NCBI RefSeq assembly: GCF_001866135.1
Contig: NZ_MODW01000002.1
Coordinates: 454,916 to 518,915 of the forward strand
From: Microbacterium sp. LCT-H2
GTDB lineage: Bacteria; Actinomycetota; Actinomycetes; Actinomycetales; Microbacteriaceae
DNA length: 64,000 bases
Direction of reading: 5' to 3'
Shown here piece after piece: positions 1 to 8,203 of the stretch; position 1 is the first letter of the stretch; each line of letters opens with the position of its first letter. Below the pieces are notes generated by a model that searched no databases, was not told where the DNA came from, and was given only the letters and a program-made list of their open reading frames with translations. The translations under genes were made by a program, and so were the position numbers.

Positions 1-1
1 C

Positions 2-58
2 ACCGGCCATCTTCCGATGGAGCTGCGGACGGGCATCCCGGACGCGCTGCTGGTGTGA
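2..58 (+). CDS. C-terminal end of an unidentified protein (partial)
   Basis: The window opens inside a reading frame that ends at the TGA at 56-58. It leaves 18 codons ending ...GIPDALLV. The start and most of the gene lie outside the window, so no domain can be assigned. In related actinobacteria the gene before dapB is often an M16-family peptidase, but nothing here confirms that. The frame was chosen because the stop is followed by a normal 55 bp gap before dapB. Confidence 0.4.
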   Translation, partial: TGHLPMELRTGIPDALLV

Positions 59-113
59 TCGACGCCTCCGCGTGCCGCGACCTCCGCCCGACGCCCGGAA
101 ATAGACTGGACGC

Positions 114-854
114 ATGACCACGAAGGTAGCCCTCGTCGGCGGGACCGGAAAGCTCGGAACGATCATCGGCGCCGTGATCGCTGAGCTGGACGGCTTCGAG
201 GTGAGCCGCGTCCTGACGTCGGCGAGCGACCTCTCGGAGCTCGCGGGTGCCGACCTCGTGATCGACGCTTCCACACCGCAGGTCAGCATCGACGTAGTGC
301 GCACGGCGGTGGATCACGGTCTCAACATCCTCGTCGCCACCTCCGGCTGGTCGGCGGAGCGGATCGCCCTCGTCCGGCCGCTCGTCGAGGCCGCCGACAC
401 CGGGGCGGTCTTCATCCCGAACTTCTCCCTCGGCTCGGTTCTCGGCTCGGCCCTCGCCGCGGCCGCCGCACCCTACTTCGGTTCGGCGGAGATCGTCGAG
501 GCGCACCGGGAGACCAAGGTCGACTCGCCGAGCGGGACGGCCGTCCGCACCGCGGAGCTCATCGCCGCCGCGCGTGCGACCCAGGGTCCGGTGAGTGCGC
601 CGCATGCGGATCAGCGCGCCCGAGGACAGCAGGTCGGCAGCGTGCCCATCCACTCGCTCCGCCGTCCAGGGGTGATCGCCAAGCAGGAGGTCATCCTGTC
701 CGGTCCGGGGGAGTCGCTGACCTTCACGCATGACACCACCGACCCGGCCCTGGCGTATGCGCCGGGGATCCGCCTGGCCGTGCCCTATGCGGCCACCGCC
801 ACCGGCGTCGTGGTCGGCCTGGAGAACATGCTCGACATCGGCCTCCGCTCGTGA
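114..854 (+). CDS. dapB: 4-hydroxy-tetrahydrodipicolinate reductase
   Basis: This enzyme reduces the DapA product (hydroxy-tetrahydrodipicolinate) with NAD(P)H in the cytoplasmic lysine/meso-diaminopimelate pathway. The 246 aa product is the usual length for the family. The N-terminus has the Rossmann motif VGGTGKLG at residues 8-15. The catalytic signature EAHRETKVDSPSGTA lies at residues 129-143, with the conserved His131 and Lys135. The stop codon overlaps the start of the next gene (TGATG), so the two are probably translationally coupled. dapA lies 4.5 kb downstream and dapF 17 kb downstream, so the pathway is spread across this core region. Confidence 0.95.
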   Translation: MTTKVALVGGTGKLGTIIGAVIAELDGFEVSRVLTSASDLSELAGADLVIDASTPQVSIDVVRTAVDHGLNILVATSGWSAERIALVRPLVEAADTGAVFIPNFSLGSVLGSALAAAAAPYFGSAEIVEAHRETKVDSPSGTAVRTAELIAAARATQGPVSAPHADQRARGQQVGSVPIHSLRRPGVIAKQEVILSGPGESLTFTHDTTDPALAYAPGIRLAVPYAATATGVVVGLENMLDIGLRS

Positions 855-1288
855 TGTCGCGGATCGGGGTCGGGCTGATGGCTGCGGCCCTCCTGCTCTA
901 CCTCGTCGTGGCGGGCTGGCTGGCCGTCATGTTCCTCGCCGTGGGGACGCCCGTCTCCATCGGGATGGGCATCACGCTCCTCGTGCTCGCACCTGTGGGT
1001 GGGTGGGCGCTGGTGCGTGAGATGCTCTTCGGGTTCGGTGCCGACCGCCTGGGCCGGCTGCTCGACGCCGAGGGCGGCATGCCGCCGGTCGAGACCGAGC
1101 TGACGCCCAGCGGACGCATCGCCCGCAAGGATGCGGACGCGCTCGTCGCGCGGTACACGGCGGAGGCGGAGGCGGCGCCCACCGACTGGCGGGCGCGCTA
1201 TCGCCTCGGCGTCGTGCAGGACGCGGCCGGACGCCGCAAGGACGCCAGGGCGAGCATTCGGCGGGCGATCAGCCTGTCCCGCGCCTGA
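854..1288 (+). CDS. Small membrane protein with soluble C-terminal helical region
   Basis: This gene of about 144 aa has no assigned function. Two hydrophobic segments cover roughly residues 5-30 and 35-55. A soluble tail follows, and its end (DWRARYRLGVVQDAAGRRKD) resembles a single TPR-like helical hairpin, which is my interpretation. It starts at the ATG overlapping the dapB stop; a GTG one codon earlier (851) is also possible. The tight coupling suggests co-transcription with dapB, but nothing visible links it to lysine synthesis. The convergent osmC-like gene ends 12 bp after it. Confidence 0.75.
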   Translation: MSRIGVGLMAAALLLYLVVAGWLAVMFLAVGTPVSIGMGITLLVLAPVGGWALVREMLFGFGADRLGRLLDAEGGMPPVETELTPSGRIARKDADALVARYTAEAEAAPTDWRARYRLGVVQDAAGRRKDARASIRRAISLSRA

Positions 1289-1300
1289 CGTCGGACGGGT

Positions 1301-1726
1301 TCAGGCCAGCGTCGCCTCGAGCGTGATCTCGATGCCCGCGAGCGCCTGGGACACCGGGCATCCGGTCTTCGCCCCCTCGGCGATCTCCCGGAACTTCTCG
1401 GCGGTCAGACCCGGCACGGTGGCGTTGACGTTGAGGTGGCTGCCGGTGATGCCGACGCCGGGCTTGAACGTCACCGAGGCGCTGGTGTCGACGCGCTCCG
1501 GGGGCGTGCCGTTCTCGGCGAGCGCGTGCGAGAGCGCCATGCTGAAGCAGGAGGCATGGGCCGCGGCGATGAGCTCCTCCGGCGTCGTGGTCGTGTCGCT
1601 GCCCTCGCTGCGGGACTTCCAGTCGATCGGGAACGTGCCCAGATGCGAGGAGGAGAAGGCGACCGTGCCGGAACCCTCCGTGAGCGATCCGGTCCAGGTC
1701 GCGGCGGCTTCACTGGTGACGGGCAT
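1301..1726 (-). CDS. osmC: OsmC/Ohr-family peroxiredoxin
   Basis: OsmC-family proteins reduce organic hydroperoxides using two reactive cysteines. This 141 aa protein has the typical length. The first cysteine is Cys60 in HASCFSMALS and the second is Cys123 in TGCPVS, matching the family's two-cysteine pattern. The N-terminal half carries the expected beta-rich segment (AAATWTGSLTEGSGTV). It is more OsmC-like than Ohr-like by overall pattern, though the two subfamilies are hard to separate by eye. It is monocistronic and convergent with the membrane protein gene downstream of dapB. Confidence 0.9.
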   Translation of the reverse strand: MPVTSEAAATWTGSLTEGSGTVAFSSSHLGTFPIDWKSRSEGSDTTTTPEELIAAAHASCFSMALSHALAENGTPPERVDTSASVTFKPGVGITGSHLNVNATVPGLTAEKFREIAEGAKTGCPVSQALAGIEITLEATLA

Positions 1727-1810
1727 GATTCCTCCGGTTCTGACGCCACCGGGGGAGCGGCGTCGCTTGGTGGTCAGCCTACCGAGCGACCGGGCCGTCG
1801 GAAACCGGCG

Positions 1811-2386
1811 TCAGGCGGCGCGGCGCGGTCGTCCGGTGAGCCCGACGCGCTGCAGCAGCAGGTAGAGCTGGCAGCCCAGGCAGAAGGCGAACGCGGCGTT
1901 GAGGAAAGCGGCGAGGAACGCCGCGGCGGTCGCGATCGGAAGGGCCCACGGCACGCCGGCGAGGTGGAGCAGGAGGCCAAGCCCCACCACGACGAGGCCG
2001 ACGCCCTGGGCGAACCGCGGGGGACGGGGGTCCTCCAGCTCGGCGGGTGGCGCGAGGCGCGGACGGACGAGGCGGCGGTAGAGGACGCCCCACGGTGCGG
2101 TGGCGGGAGAGACGACGCCCCAGAGGAACAGGAGCGCGATCAGCGTGGCGAGGAGGAAGCCAGGGTCGAGGACGCGCGCGACAGGCCCTGCGGCGGAGAC
2201 CGCCCAGCCGCCTCCTCCGATGAACGCGAACTCCGACGATGCCGTGAGCGCGAACCAGCGATCGGCGGTCCGCGCGGTGGAGATCCCGATGAGGGCCAGG
2301 AACGTCGCGACGGCGAGCAGGACTGCGGTGATCCCGGCGGCGAATCGGGGCCCGCGCGGATCGATTCCGGGGGGAGGGGTCATCAT
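1811..2386 (-). CDS. DUF4395-family membrane protein
   Basis: This 191 aa integral membrane protein begins with a short cytoplasmic segment containing DPRGPRFAAG, which is characteristic of DUF4395 proteins. About four to five hydrophobic segments follow. It is downstream of and overlaps a membrane-anchored thioredoxin-like gene (ATGA overlap at 2383-2386). That pairing is common in actinobacteria and suggests a redox-related membrane module. The biochemical role of DUF4395 is not established. The C-terminus contains CLGCQLYLLLQR, a CxxC that could take part in thiol chemistry; that is inference. Confidence 0.8.
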   Translation of the reverse strand: MMTPPPGIDPRGPRFAAGITAVLLAVATFLALIGISTARTADRWFALTASSEFAFIGGGGWAVSAAGPVARVLDPGFLLATLIALLFLWGVVSPATAPWGVLYRRLVRPRLAPPAELEDPRPPRFAQGVGLVVVGLGLLLHLAGVPWALPIATAAAFLAAFLNAAFAFCLGCQLYLLLQRVGLTGRPRRAA

Positions 2387-2805
2387 CTGCTCCAGACGGC
2401 GGCGAGGGCGTGGGTCAGGCTCTCGCGAGCGGGTATGCCCGCAAACCGGGCCTTGACGCGCCCGGTAGGGTCAAGCACGAAGGTGGTCGGTGTCTGCAGC
2501 ACACGGTAGCGCGCGGAGAGATCCGGACGGTGCATGAGATCGATCTCGATGTGCGCGAGGCCGGCGTCCCCGGACGCATAGGAGCCCAGAAGACGACGCA
2601 CCTGGGGGCAGCGGGCGCAGGTCTCCGTGCTGAACTGCACGAGCGTCGCGGTGGCACCCAGCGCCGCGCCCTCCGCATCGGCCGGATCGAACCGCAGATC
2701 GCCGCCGTCGCGGCGGCGGCCCTCTCTCCCGCGGAGCACGAGACCGACCACGGTGGCGAGCACCAGAAGCGCTGCCAGGGCGGCGAAAGCGAGCGCGGGG
2801 GACAT
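2383..2805 (-). CDS. Membrane-anchored thioredoxin-family protein
   Basis: The 140 aa protein has an N-terminal hydrophobic anchor (about residues 3-25) and then a thioredoxin fold. The redox motif is CARC at residues 63-66, followed by PQVRRLL, and a cis-Pro region is seen near QTPTTFVLDP. It probably acts as a thiol-disulfide reductase or carrier on the outer face of the membrane. The motif differs from classical CGPC, so its redox potential and partner cannot be predicted. It is the first gene of a two-gene operon with the DUF4395 protein, overlapping by 4 bp. It diverges from thyA with a 113 bp gap. Confidence 0.85.
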   Translation of the reverse strand: MSPALAFAALAALLVLATVVGLVLRGREGRRRDGGDLRFDPADAEGAALGATATLVQFSTETCARCPQVRRLLGSYASGDAGLAHIEIDLMHRPDLSARYRVLQTPTTFVLDPTGRVKARFAGIPARESLTHALAAVWSR

Positions 2806-2918
2806 CCCTCGAGGCTAGAGCCGCGGCTGTGGAAGCGTCGCGATGTTTCAGTACGTGACGCGCGGATCGCGTCACGGTCACCGCCTCCGACGGGAGCGGG
2901 GCGGGTATCCTGACAACC

Positions 2919-3728
2919 ATGAGCGCCGCTGTCCCGACTCCGTACGAAGACCTGCTCCGCGATGTGCTCGAGACGGGCACGCACAAGAGCGATCGCACCG
3001 GGACGGGGACCACGAGCGTGTTCGGTCGCCAGATCCGCTTCGACCTCGCGCAGGGGTTCCCCCTCGTCACCACGAAGCGCGTCCATTTCAAGTCGATCGC
3101 GTACGAGCTGCTCTGGTTCCTGCGCGGCGACTCCAACGTCCGCTGGCTGCAGGAGAACGGCGTCTCGATCTGGGACGAGTGGGCGGACGAGGACGGCGAC
3201 CTCGGCCCGGTGTACGGCGTCCAGTGGCGGTCCTGGCCGACTCCCGACGGCGGCAGCATCGATCAGCTGACCGAGGTCATCGAGCAGATCCGGCGCTCAC
3301 CCGACTCGCGGCGCCTGCTCGTCTCCGCCTGGAACCCCGCAGACATCCCCGATATGGCCCTCGCGCCGTGCCATGCGCTCTTCCAGTTCTACGTCGCCGA
3401 CGGAAAGCTCTCCTGCCAGCTCTACCAGCGCAGCGCGGACATGTTCCTCGGCGTCCCCTTCAACATCGCCTCCTACGCGCTGCTGACGATGATGATCGCG
3501 CAGCAGGTGGGGCTGGAGCCCGGCGACTTCGTGTGGACCGGCGGGGACTGCCACGTCTACGACAACCACGTCGAGCAGGTGCGCGAGCAGCTCACGCGAG
3601 AGGCCTACCCGTACCCGACGCTGCGCTTCGCGCGGAAGCCGGAGTCGATCTTCGACTACCGGTTCGAGGACTTCGTCGTCGAGGACTACCAGCACCACGC
3701 ACCGATCAGGGCGGCGGTGGCGGTATGA
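2919..3728 (+). CDS. thyA: Thymidylate synthase
   Basis: ThyA converts dUMP to dTMP using methylene-tetrahydrofolate. The 269 aa length matches the short bacterial form. The catalytic cysteine is Cys151 in [12 protein letters not shown], and the substrate-binding signature [20 protein letters not shown] follows. The N-terminus contains the phosphate-binding arginine in KSDRTGTGT. It overlaps folA by 4 bp (ATGA), so the enzyme that regenerates tetrahydrofolate from its by-product dihydrofolate is translated from the same message. Confidence 0.97.
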   Translation: MSAAVPTPYEDLLRDVLETGTHKSDRTGTGTTSVFGRQIRFDLAQGFPLVTTKRVHFKSIAYELLWFLRGDSNVRWLQENGVSIWDEWADEDGDLGPVYGVQWRSWPTPDGGSIDQLTEVIEQIRRSPDSRRLLVSAWNPADIPDMALAPCHALFQFYVADGKLSCQLYQRSADMFLGVPFNIASYALLTMMIAQQVGLEPGDFVWTGGDCHVYDNHVEQVREQLTREAYPYPTLRFARKPESIFDYRFEDFVVEDYQHHAPIRAAVAV

Positions 3729-4201
3729 CCTGGGTGGGGCTCATCTGGGCCGAGGCCGCCGGCGGCGTGATCGGCGCCGAGGGCGGCATGCCCTGGTACG
3801 TGCCGGAGGATCTGGCGCACTTCAAGGAGACCACGCAGGGCGCGCCGGTCGTCATGGGACGCAAGACCTGGGATTCGCTGCCCGAGCGATTCCGCCCCCT
3901 GCCCGGTCGCGACAATATCGTCGTGACCCGCCAGCAGGACTGGACCGCGGAGGGCGCCCGCCGTGCGGCCACGGTGTCCGAGGGCGTCCGCGGTCGGGAG
4001 AAGGTGTGGATCATCGGCGGCGCGGAGATCTTCCGCCAGGTGATCGCCGATGCCGACCGCCTCGAGGTCACGGAGCTCGACCTCGAGGTCGACGGCGACA
4101 CCTTCGCTCCGCCGAAGACCGGATGGCGCGTGGTGGATGAGGGGGAGTGGCAGACCTCCCGCACCGGTGTCCGGTATCGCTTCCTGAGGTACGAGCGCTG
4201 A
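3725..4201 (+). CDS. folA: Dihydrofolate reductase
   Basis: The 158 aa protein reduces dihydrofolate to tetrahydrofolate with NADPH. The N-terminus has the family pattern [20 protein letters not shown], and the substrate-contacting acidic region is [11 protein letters not shown]. The cofactor motif GRKTWDSLP and the later IIGGAEIF segment are both present. The start is fixed by the ATGA overlap with thyA. The stop overlaps the ATG of the following SDR gene (TGATG), giving a three-gene coupled unit. Confidence 0.95.
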   Translation: MTWVGLIWAEAAGGVIGAEGGMPWYVPEDLAHFKETTQGAPVVMGRKTWDSLPERFRPLPGRDNIVVTRQQDWTAEGARRAATVSEGVRGREKVWIIGGAEIFRQVIADADRLEVTELDLEVDGDTFAPPKTGWRVVDEGEWQTSRTGVRYRFLRYER

Positions 4202-4962
4202 TGCCCACCGCACTGATCACCGGAGCCAGCGCCGGGCTGGGCGCCGAGTTCGCCCGTCAGCTGGCTCGTCGGCGCGCCGATCTCGTGCTCGTCGCCCGCT
4301 CGGAGGAATCGCTGTCCGCTCTCGCGACGGAGCTGCGCGGCGAGTGGGGAGTCGCTGTCGAGGTCCTCCCGGCCGATCTGTCCGAGGAGGCCGGCGTCGA
4401 GCGCGTCGCGGCTCGACTCCGCGATCGGGACGACCCGATCGACCTGCTCGTGAACAACGCCGGGTTCGGGTTGCCGTTGCAGTTCGCCGACAACGACATC
4501 GAAGACGAGGTGCGGCACCTGCGCGTGCACGTCGAGGCCTCCATGCGCCTGATGCATGCGGCCCTGCAGACCATGCGGAGGCGGGGAGGCAGGATCATCA
4601 ACGTCGCGTCGGTGGCCGGGTTCATCTCGCGGTCGACGTACTCGGCGTGCAAGGCCTGGCTCATCGACTTCAGCCGATGGGCGAACACGGCCTACGGTCC
4701 GGACGGCGTGAGCGTCACGGCGCTCTGCCCCGGTTTCACACACACTTCCTTCCACGAGCGGATGGGCCTCGCGGTCGGCGAGGAGGGCGTGCCGACCTTC
4801 CTGTGGCTCGATGCCCGCGATGTCGTTCGCGAAGGGCTCCGCGACGCCGCGCGCGGGAAGTCCGTGTCCATCCCCTCGCTGCGCTACAAGGCCGTCGTGG
4901 CCGCGACGAAGGTGCTGCCCCGATCCTTCACTGCGGCTATAGCCCGTCGCGGCCGGGTCTGA
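4201..4962 (+). CDS. Short-chain dehydrogenase/reductase (SDR)
   Basis: This 253 aa protein is a classical SDR oxidoreductase of unknown substrate. The cofactor motif TGASAGLG is at residues 7-14. NNAG follows further on, and the catalytic Tyr147-x3-Lys151 is in STYSACK after NVASV. The cofactor arginine in VLVARSEESL suggests NADP(H) preference. I chose the ATG at 4201, which overlaps the folA stop and starts directly before the first beta strand; a longer frame begins at 4147. Co-translation with thyA-folA does not by itself show a role in folate metabolism. Confidence 0.88.
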   Translation: MPTALITGASAGLGAEFARQLARRRADLVLVARSEESLSALATELRGEWGVAVEVLPADLSEEAGVERVAARLRDRDDPIDLLVNNAGFGLPLQFADNDIEDEVRHLRVHVEASMRLMHAALQTMRRRGGRIINVASVAGFISRSTYSACKAWLIDFSRWANTAYGPDGVSVTALCPGFTHTSFHERMGLAVGEEGVPTFLWLDARDVVREGLRDAARGKSVSIPSLRYKAVVAATKVLPRSFTAAIARRGRV

Positions 4963-4971
4963 CGCTTCCGG

Positions 4972-5325
4972 TCAGCGGAATCGCCCGAGGCGGATCCCGG
5001 CGAGAGCGAGCGTGCTGCCGAGGTGCTCCCACCGGTGCGCACGGTACCCGGACTCCTCCCGGAGCTCGCGTTCCGCGGCGGCACGCGGGTCCTCGCCGTC
5101 GGTGCCGCCGGCGGGCACCTCGACGGACGGGCCGATCGTGTAGCGATCGACGGTGACCAGGCAGACCCGGTCGTCGGCGTCCATCGCGACGATGAAGACC
5201 GCCGGGTTCTTGACCGTCATCACGCCGTAGACGCCCGGGCCGCCCGGCCTGGTGACGTCGTCCTCGCGGACGCGGATCCAGGCGTTCTCGTAGGTCGTGC
5301 GTGAGGCGTGCGCGATCCAACCCAT
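4972..5325 (-). CDS. NUDIX hydrolase, short form
   Basis: This 117 aa protein contains a Nudix core: an N-terminal beta region resembling ADP-ribose/NDP-sugar hydrolases (YENAWIRVREDDVTRPGG), then PAGGTDGEDP and ERELREESGY. The REL-x-EE-x-GY half of the Nudix box is intact, but the spacing between the first glycine and the first glutamate is one residue short of the consensus. The protein ends soon after the box, lacking the 40-60 residue C-terminal part of ADP-ribose pyrophosphatases. It may be a truncated or specialised enzyme. It is convergent with the SDR gene and diverges from dapA. Confidence 0.75.
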   Translation of the reverse strand: MGWIAHASRTTYENAWIRVREDDVTRPGGPGVYGVMTVKNPAVFIVAMDADDRVCLVTVDRYTIGPSVEVPAGGTDGEDPRAAAERELREESGYRAHRWEHLGSTLALAGIRLGRFR

Positions 5326-5404
5326 CGTGCGAGCCTACGGCCGACGGAGCAGGAGCATGCGGACGCGTCCGCGACAGCGGCATCCGACCCGATACGCTGG
5401 ACGC

Positions 5405-6382
5405 ATGACGCACTCGGGCAACCCTTTCGGACAGGTTCTCGTCGCGCTCGTCACTCCGATGACGGCCGACGGCGAAGTCGACTGGCCCGCCGTCGAGAAG
5501 CACATCGATGACGTGATCACCGCAGGCGCGGACGGCATCGTCGTGACGGGAACGACCGGCGAGACCTCGACCCTGACGGACCCCGAGAAGCTCAAGCTCG
5601 TCGAGGTCGGCAAGTCCGTCTCCGCAGGCCGCGCGAAGATCATCACCGGCGGCGGATCGAACGAGACCGCGCACGCCATCGAGCTGTACAAGGCCAGTGA
5701 GAAGGCCGGCGCCGACGGCATCATGATCGTCACGCCGTACTACAACAAGCCGACGCAGGCGGGCATCCTCACGCACTTCCGGCTCGTCGCCGACGCCACC
5801 GACCTGCCGGTCATCCTGTACGACATCCCCGGGCGGACCGGGGTCCCGATCAAGTACGAGACGATCCTCCGGCTCGCGAAGCACCCGAACATCCTCGCGG
5901 TGAAGGATGCCAAGGGCGACTTCTCCGAGGTGAGCCGTGTGCTCAACCAGACCGACCTCATGTACTACTCCGGTGACGACGCGAACGTGCTGCCGCACCT
6001 GTCGATCGGGGCGACCGGCCTCATCGGCGTGACGGCGAACGTCGCCGCTGCTCCGTACCGGACCATCATCGATGCGGTGAACCGGGGCGACCTCGCCACC
6101 GCGACGGCCGAGCACAAGCGACTGGAGCCGCTCGTCCGGGCGGTCATGACCCACGTCCCCGGAACGGTCGCCGCGAAGTACATCCTGCACGGGCTGGGCC
6201 GTATCTCCAGTCCGCGTGTCCGCCTTCCCCTCGTCGGCCCGGAGGAGTGGGAGGCCGCCCTCATCGAGGACGAGCTCGATCTCGTCAGCGGCGTGCCGGG
6301 GGCGGACTTCTCGAACTTCCGGCCCGACCGCAACGCGGCCGCGGGCGGCGCCCTGCCGAAGGTGCACGGCACGACGCGCTGA
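5405..6382 (+). CDS. dapA: 4-hydroxy-tetrahydrodipicolinate synthase
   Basis: DapA condenses pyruvate with aspartate semialdehyde, the first committed step of lysine/DAP synthesis. The 325 aa protein is slightly long for the family. The motif GTTGETSTL near residues 50-60 binds substrate. The Schiff-base lysine is Lys167 in AVKDAKGD, and the conserved tyrosine is in VILYDIPGRT. The start is the ATG at 5405, directly before the conserved N-terminus; the frame stays open upstream to 5297 but shows no conserved sequence there. RNase J follows after 53 bp, and the two genes are often adjacent in actinobacteria. Confidence 0.96.
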   Translation: MTHSGNPFGQVLVALVTPMTADGEVDWPAVEKHIDDVITAGADGIVVTGTTGETSTLTDPEKLKLVEVGKSVSAGRAKIITGGGSNETAHAIELYKASEKAGADGIMIVTPYYNKPTQAGILTHFRLVADATDLPVILYDIPGRTGVPIKYETILRLAKHPNILAVKDAKGDFSEVSRVLNQTDLMYYSGDDANVLPHLSIGATGLIGVTANVAAAPYRTIIDAVNRGDLATATAEHKRLEPLVRAVMTHVPGTVAAKYILHGLGRISSPRVRLPLVGPEEWEAALIEDELDLVSGVPGADFSNFRPDRNAAAGGALPKVHGTTR

Positions 6383-6435
6383 GCCGCGTCACCATGAACG
6401 AACGGACGCGTGGAGTGTCCGACTGAGGAGACAGC

Positions 6436-8112
6436 ATGTCCATTCCCCTGGCCGAACCGTCCGCTCTCGACGAAGGGACGCTCCGGGTCATCCCGATCGG
6501 CGGCCTGGGGGAGATCGGTCGCAACATGACCGTGTTCGAGTACGCGGGCAAGATCCTGATCGTGGACTGCGGGGTCCTCTTCCCGGAGGAGCACCAGCCG
6601 GGCGTCGACCTCATCCTCCCCGATTTCGAACCCATCCGCGATCGTCTCGACGACATCGTGGGCGTGGTGCTGACACACGGGCACGAAGACCACATCGGGG
6701 CCGTTCCCTACCTGCTGCGGCTGAAGAGCGACATCCCGCTGATCGGCTCCGGACTCACGCTCGCCCTCGTCGAGGCGAAGCTGAAGGAGCACCGCATCAA
6801 GGCCTTCACCCTGACGGTGAAGGAAGGTCAGCAGGAGAAGGTCGGACCGTTCGACCTCGAGTTCGTCGCGGTGAACCATTCCATCCCGGACGCGCTGGCC
6901 GTCGCGATCCGCACCCCCGCGGGCATGGCCCTCGCCACCGGCGACTTCAAGATGGACCAGCTGCCGCTGGACGGCCGCATCACCGATCTGCGCGCGTTCT
7001 CGCGCCTGGGGGAGGAGGGGGTCGACCTCTTCCTCGTCGACTCCACGAACGCCGACGTGCCCGGCTTCACGCCCACGGAGCGCTCCATCGGCCCTGTCCT
7101 CGACCAGGTCATCGGCAAGGCTCCGCGGCGGGTGATCGTCGCAAGCTTCTCCAGCCACGTGCACCGCGTGCAGCAGGTCATCGACGCCGCGCACGCGCAC
7201 GGACGTCGGGTGGCGTTCCTCGGCCGCAGCATGGTCCGCAACATGACGATCGCGGAGCAGCTCGGCTACCTCAAGGTCCCGGCGGGGGTGCTGATCGACT
7301 TCAAGAAGGCGCGCGACCTCCCGGACGAGCAGATCGTCTACATGTCGACCGGTTCGCAGGGGGAGCCGATGGCCGTGCTGAGCCGCATGGCCAACATGGA
7401 CCACGCCATCGAGGTGAGCGAGGGCGACACGGTCATCCTAGCGTCGAGCCTCATCCCGGGCAACGAGAACGCCGTCTACCGCGTCATCGACGGGCTCACG
7501 AAGCTGGGCGCGAACGTCGTGCACAAGGCCAACGCGCGGGTGCACGTGTCGGGGCACGCCGCGGCCGGCGAGCTGCTCTACTGCTACAACATCCTCCAGC
7601 CGAAGAACGTCCTCCCTGTCCACGGGGAGTACCGGCACCTGATCGCCAACGCCAAGCTCGCCCAGGACACCGGGATCCCCGAGCAGAACACGATCATCGC
7701 CTCCAACGGCACCGTGATCGACCTGAAGGATGGTGTCGCCCGGGTGGCCGGGCAGCTCGACCTCGGGTTCGTCTACGTCGACGGCTCGACCGTCGGCGAG
7801 ATCACCGATGCCGACCTCAAGGACCGCCGCATCCTCGGTGAGGAGGGGTTCATCTCGGTCATCGTCGTGGTGGACGCCGCCACCGGGCGCATCATCTCCG
7901 GTCCGGAGATCCATGCCCGCGGTGTCGCCGAGGACGACGCGGTCTTCGACGACGTCGCACCGAAGATCGTCGCCGCCCTGAAGGAGGCGTCCGGCAACGG
8001 CGTGCGCGACACGCACGCGCTGTCGCAGGTGGTGCGTCGCACGATCGGCCGCTGGGTGAACCAGAAGCTGCGCCGTCGTCCGATGATCGTCCCTCTCGTC
8101 ATCGAGGCCTGA
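6436..8112 (+). CDS. rnj: Ribonuclease J
   Basis: RNase J is a metallo-beta-lactamase/beta-CASP ribonuclease with endo- and 5'-3' exonuclease activity in mRNA decay and rRNA maturation. The 558 aa length is typical. The metal-binding motif HGHEDH is at residues 81-86, and a second metal site is in ATGDFKMDQ. The beta-CASP region includes FLGRSMVRN and MSTGSQGEP, with HVSGHAAAGEL and PVHGEYRHL further on. A strong ribosome binding site (GAGGAGA) sits about 8 bp before the ATG. It follows dapA closely and is probably co-transcribed with it. Confidence 0.95.
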   Translation: MSIPLAEPSALDEGTLRVIPIGGLGEIGRNMTVFEYAGKILIVDCGVLFPEEHQPGVDLILPDFEPIRDRLDDIVGVVLTHGHEDHIGAVPYLLRLKSDIPLIGSGLTLALVEAKLKEHRIKAFTLTVKEGQQEKVGPFDLEFVAVNHSIPDALAVAIRTPAGMALATGDFKMDQLPLDGRITDLRAFSRLGEEGVDLFLVDSTNADVPGFTPTERSIGPVLDQVIGKAPRRVIVASFSSHVHRVQQVIDAAHAHGRRVAFLGRSMVRNMTIAEQLGYLKVPAGVLIDFKKARDLPDEQIVYMSTGSQGEPMAVLSRMANMDHAIEVSEGDTVILASSLIPGNENAVYRVIDGLTKLGANVVHKANARVHVSGHAAAGELLYCYNILQPKNVLPVHGEYRHLIANAKLAQDTGIPEQNTIIASNGTVIDLKDGVARVAGQLDLGFVYVDGSTVGEITDADLKDRRILGEEGFISVIVVVDAATGRIISGPEIHARGVAEDDAVFDDVAPKIVAALKEASGNGVRDTHALSQVVRRTIGRWVNQKLRRRPMIVPLVIEA

Positions 8113-8203
8113 CCCTCGGATCACGGCGCGCCCTCGCGCGCCGTGATCGTCGAGTTCCGCGTGGTGACGCGGAGATGTCGGTCTCGGGTCGTACCGTGGA
8201 GGC

